From JBCCGL01 sp039029275 (GTDB lineage: Bacteria; Pseudomonadota; Gammaproteobacteria; JBCCGL01), in NCBI GenBank assembly GCA_039029275.1, contig JBCCGL010000001.1:124001-188000 (forward strand): a stretch of DNA of 64,000 nucleotides, read 5' to 3'. Shown piece after piece: positions 61,037-64,000 of the stretch (position 1 is the stretch's first letter; each line of letters begins with the position of its first letter). Made by a program: the position numbers and the translations under genes. A model generated the notes under the pieces. The model was not told where the DNA came from and did not search any database. It was given only the letters and a program-made list of their open reading frames with translations.

Positions 61037-61963
61037 CTATCTACGACCAAGCGCTTTCGATAATTCGAGAATGTGTTCTGGACCGATACCGCAGCATCCA
61101 CCGATTGCATTCACACCACGCCGCGCCCACTGACTTGCATCGGCGGCAAATTCTTCGGGAGTGATCACGGAATCGAAATACCAGTGGGGGCGAGAGTAGC
61201 TGCCGCTGTTGGGATAGACCGCGACTGGGCCTGACCAGTAATTCTCGAGTAGTTCCAGCGCAGGCAGGGTGGCTTCGACTTCACTGTGCATGATCCCCGC
61301 GACATCAACACCTTCAGCCAGAAGCGCTTCGATGCCTTTGTTAAGGACATCACCGGAATCTTCCGCTCCGTCCTGAAGATGAAGTACCCCGTCTTGCGTC
61401 ATTTTTACTGCAATACCCGCCCACACGGGCAGTCCGGTACGCTTCGCGATTGCGGCGATTTCGGCTTGAAAGTCGAAATCCATGGCGAACTCGTGGGTCA
61501 GCATCATCTCGAGCATCAGGAGGTCACAGCCCTGTTCGGCCAGATTTTCTGCGTGCTGAGTGAAGCTGTCGCGCAGCATTTGGACGTCCAGCATTTCTTT
61601 GCGGCGCGATTCAACCGTGGTCGAAATCGATCCCGCAATCCACACGGGGTGTGCGGGTTCAGCGACATCGATGCCTTCACGCACCAATCGAAACGCAGCT
61701 TTGGTGAGCTCTTTGCTGGAGGTGTCGAAACTGGAAGGATTGATGACGTGGGGAGCGGTGTTGTAGGTCGCCGCGATCTGAATTTCCGCACCAGCGCGAA
61801 TATAATCGACATGGATATCGCGCACGATTTTCGGATGGCTAAGCAAGGCGACTGCGCTCCATATTTCAAAATTCATGGGCACACCACGGAGTTGCATTTC
61901 AGTACCCATCGCACCGTCTATGATAATCACCTCGTCGTGCGTCAATCTGGTCGTGATATCCAT
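61037..61963 (-). CDS. Homocysteine S-methyltransferase family protein, altered zinc ligand
   Basis: This 308-residue TIM-barrel protein has the family start IIDGAMGTEMQLRGVP and ends in the paired zinc Cys of IGGCCGIGPEHI. The first zinc ligand, Cys in the usual GxNC motif, reads GIMHSEVE here, so His takes the Cys place. The methyl donor and acceptor are not known; S-methylmethionine or betaine are typical. It lies in the run of small accessory genes but is longer than they are. Confidence 0.87.
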   Translation of the reverse strand: MDITTRLTHDEVIIIDGAMGTEMQLRGVPMNFEIWSAVALLSHPKIVRDIHVDYIRAGAEIQIAATYNTAPHVINPSSFDTSSKELTKAAFRLVREGIDVAEPAHPVWIAGSISTTVESRRKEMLDVQMLRDSFTQHAENLAEQGCDLLMLEMMLTHEFAMDFDFQAEIAAIAKRTGLPVWAGIAVKMTQDGVLHLQDGAEDSGDVLNKGIEALLAEGVDVAGIMHSEVEATLPALELLENYWSGPVAVYPNSGSYSRPHWYFDSVITPEEFAADASQWARRGVNAIGGCCGIGPEHILELSKALGRR

Positions 61964-62045
61964 ACTATTAAACCCTATTTGTGGTTCGGTAGTATTTCAG
62001 GCATAAGTTCGGCTTACTGTCGGCGGATTTTTTTTGGCACTTTTT

Positions 62046-62426
62046 CTATTCCCACACATTTGCTTTCTCTTCGAAATCAGAACGTATCGGACCAATAACA
62101 CAAAATCTATGTTTGCTTGGGGCCTCCATTACCACCCATTTTTCCATCCTCTCTACAACCTCGGCTCCAAGTGACTGCAGCCTGTTAACCTCAGCCTCGA
62201 TGTTATCTGTCTCAATATCAAAATGAACACGGCTCGGATGATCGACCTTTTGTAGTATGACTTGCGCCTCACTTGGTAATCCGTCGAGTCGCACATATCG
62301 TTGGTTTATTTGTCCTTCTTGTGATTCTGGTTCCGACCCTAGTGCCGCTCCCCAGAACTCAGCATGTCCAAATATATCTTCAGATTGGCAATCTACTACC
62401 AAAGCGCCTAAACGACTTTTATGCAT
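62046..62426 (-). CDS. VOC/glyoxalase-like protein
   Basis: This 126-residue protein starts with ATG at 62426 (MHKSRLGALVVDCQSEDIFG) and shows the VOC pattern (FWGAALG, HPSRVHFDIETDNIEAEVNRLQSLG). It resembles the Glyoxalase_6 group. The frame continues upstream, but that part is not like the family. Substrate unknown. Confidence 0.82.
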   Translation of the reverse strand: MHKSRLGALVVDCQSEDIFGHAEFWGAALGSEPESQEGQINQRYVRLDGLPSEAQVILQKVDHPSRVHFDIETDNIEAEVNRLQSLGAEVVERMEKWVVMEAPSKHRFCVIGPIRSDFEEKANVWE

Positions 62427-62691
62427 ATTCAATCTTCCTGATTTTGTACTAATTACCTGACGCCACGCAGCAGCGGAAAACAAGTTCGCGCAGCGATTTT
62501 TTGGTTCGACCACATGAACTCGTTGAACGACATATTAGCACCCGATTTCAATGATTGGCTCCTGCACGTTTGCGACATAGCGGATTTTAACCAAACCCCG
62601 ATTATCATTATCAGATCTTTCCGGCTCCACTCATTCTGATTTCAATCGCATGTCACACGCAACTGCGGTTTTGCCTTAAGCCGAAAACAAC

Positions 62692-63861
62692 CTAACCGCC
62701 CGAAATATCATCCACCGCCTTTCTCGCCGATCTCGCCGCTGTATGCACACTGCTCCAGTCGCTTCCATCTGTGTACGCGTCCCCGGCAAAATACAAACGC
62801 CCGTTAACGCTTTCACCCAGCGTTCGCACCCGCCTCCAATCCTCTTCATCCATTATGTATGCACCATTCGCAAACGGTTCCGCATTCCAGTTTTGAAAAA
62901 TATGCTGAACGTAGTTTGGCGTTGCTTCGCCATCGAATATCTCGTCCAGTTCGTTCAGCATATAGGTAATCAAGTCTTCATCGCTCAATTCCACATACGG
63001 CAAAGTACCAGTGCCGACCGCGAACAAACCCAACACTTTGCGCGCGCTGTTTTGCCCGTACGCCGCATCGTAGTAAAGCTTTTGTCCCGCACTTGCAGGT
63101 GAGATCGGAAAATCAACAAACGTTGGATAGAACGCTTCTTTGAATTCGATAAATGCCTTGCATCCATCCCACACGGTCACATCGTCGATTGCGCTTTGTT
63201 TGCTGGACGGCAGCGGCGGCGTAAATGCAATCGCGCCGTTTTGCAGCATTTTGACAGGAACGGCAACGATAACGCGATCGGCTGTGTAACTCTGGTTTTG
63301 CGTCTGCACAGTGACTTGATCACCGGCGTAATCAATCGACTCAACGATCTGGTTGTACGAGATCAACGATTCAATCGACGGCACAATGTACTGGTCGTAA
63401 AAGTCGAACCACGTCGAATTGATAAATTTGCTGTCCACGAACGTTCCGACCGGGCTGGTTGTCAAATCGTCTCCGTCGTAAACAGCGCCGATTGCATTCG
63501 GGTCGTACTGCGCGGTTTGCGTATCGATGCTGACGGCATCGTCGTTGACGATCTCGGGCAGGATGTCGGCGTTTACATGAATCCACTCCGCGCCCAGCGG
63601 AACCGGAAAGTCGACGAAATCCGCGCTACGCTTGATACGCCCCCCATAACGCGATGACGCTTCCAGAATCTGGAAGGCTATGCCGCGCTGCTGAAGCAAA
63701 TAGCCCGCCAAGAGACCCGCAGGCCCAGCACCAATAATCAATACGGATCCGGTGAAGTCATCCGAACGCAACTGATTGCCACCGCATGCACTCAACAGAG
63801 GTGTCGCAGGTAATGCCAAGCCCAGCAATTGAGACAGCTTGATAAAGTCGCGACGGTTCAT
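62692..63861 (-). CDS. Tat-exported lipoprotein flavin amine oxidase
   Basis: This 389-residue FAD-dependent oxidase has a twin-arginine signal (NRRDFIKLSQ) followed by a lipobox (LLSACGG), then the Rossmann motif SVLIIGAGPAGLLAGYLL, the amine-oxidase block GGRIKR, and a C-terminal FAD-binding stretch GRLYFAGDAYTDGSDW. It should fold in the cytoplasm with FAD and be exported as a lipid-anchored protein. The substrate amine is unknown. The start is ATG at 63861. Confidence 0.88.
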   Translation of the reverse strand: MNRRDFIKLSQLLGLALPATPLLSACGGNQLRSDDFTGSVLIIGAGPAGLLAGYLLQQRGIAFQILEASSRYGGRIKRSADFVDFPVPLGAEWIHVNADILPEIVNDDAVSIDTQTAQYDPNAIGAVYDGDDLTTSPVGTFVDSKFINSTWFDFYDQYIVPSIESLISYNQIVESIDYAGDQVTVQTQNQSYTADRVIVAVPVKMLQNGAIAFTPPLPSSKQSAIDDVTVWDGCKAFIEFKEAFYPTFVDFPISPASAGQKLYYDAAYGQNSARKVLGLFAVGTGTLPYVELSDEDLITYMLNELDEIFDGEATPNYVQHIFQNWNAEPFANGAYIMDEEDWRRVRTLGESVNGRLYFAGDAYTDGSDWSSVHTAARSARKAVDDISGG

Positions 63862-63943
63862 GCGCGTAACTCAGCGTGGATTGGACGACTCAGGATGTTA
63901 CTCTTGAGTCGCCGAGAATGTAAGCAACGAGACGAACGCACCC

Positions 63944-64000
63944 ATGACAACACAGACCGAACCCGTACGCGATTTAATTGGTTACAGAAACAACCTGCCA
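63944..64000 (+). CDS. 5' end of a plus-strand gene, cut by the window edge
   Basis: An ATG at 63944 opens a frame of 19 codons (TTQTEPVRDLIGYRNNLP) that runs to the right edge. The beginning looks protein-like, but the family cannot be told from so little. It is divergent from the amine oxidase gene (82-base gap). Confidence 0.35.
   Translation, partial: MTTQTEPVRDLIGYRNNLP

Noticed and set aside
1..64000. CRISPR array, prophage, transposon or tRNA gene
   Set aside because: No regularly spaced repeats, integrase, transposase, phage structural gene or cloverleaf-like sequence was seen on reading both strands; a tRNA scan would settle the last point.

Overview
The window looks like chromosomal DNA of a free-living, probably marine, motile gammaproteobacterium. 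The evidence is the gene families: a MotAB stator with a PilZ partner, homoserine O-succinyltransferase next to a DUF4426 gene, a gspCDEF block, NudC, SelO, and CysD with a CysN-APS kinase fusion. No rRNA, tRNA, CRISPR array, transposase or prophage gene was seen. Most of the window is moderately GC-rich with GC-biased third codon positions. The stretch from about 57.5 to 62.5 kb is visibly more AT-rich.

0-12 kb is a cyclic-di-GMP and motility region. It holds the end of an HD-GYP phosphodiesterase, a REC-EAL response regulator, and a minus-strand motA-motB-pilZ operon. A second minus-strand operon encodes a haem-binding DUF3365 sensor, a hybrid histidine kinase, a REC-HPt module and a REC-GGDEF-EAL enzyme. 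The hybrid kinase is interrupted by an in-frame TAA exactly at the acidic pocket of its second receiver domain. Next to these lies a textbook c-di-GMP-I (GEMM) riboswitch with an intrinsic terminator, upstream of a small lipoprotein gene. The region therefore has makers, breakers and three kinds of c-di-GMP reader (PilZ, riboswitch, flagellar stator context).

12-18 kb: a LysR regulator diverges from a tightly packed operon of aldehyde dehydrogenase, an M19 'dipeptidase' whose usual alpha-metal ligands are replaced, an unrecognised 561-residue protein and a DUF3726 protein. This looks like an undescribed catabolic module. 18-21 kb: sulfate activation (cysD, cysNC). 21-35 kb: housekeeping and small-enzyme genes (HAD hydrolase, cold-shock protein, GIY-YIG, SelO, LysE exporter, gamma-glutamyltransferase, ferredoxin, glycosyltransferase, nucleosidase-like protein plus spore-photoproduct-lyase-like radical SAM enzyme plus SDR, class IV aminotransferase plus sulfotransferase-like protein, metA, DUF4426, HU-like protein, TerB).

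35-43 kb: the type II secretion genes gspC, D, E and F. GspD carries an extra C-terminal AMIN-like domain, and the pseudopilin genes do not follow. 43-57 kb: nudC, a membrane pentapeptide-repeat protein, an MFS transporter, a GldA/GldG-type ABC system, a YHS protein, a PhyH dioxygenase, and a single-chain CydDC-like ABC exporter divergent from a LysR gene.

57-64 kb: a membrane protein/XRE regulator pair under tandem palindromic operators. Then comes a one-directional series of small unrelated genes (CHMI, SnoaL, DUF1801, VOC, EthD, GNAT, a homocysteine methyltransferase-like protein, VOC) that resembles a gene-cassette array, although attC sites could not be confirmed. The window ends with a Tat-targeted lipoprotein amine oxidase and the first codons of a plus-strand gene.
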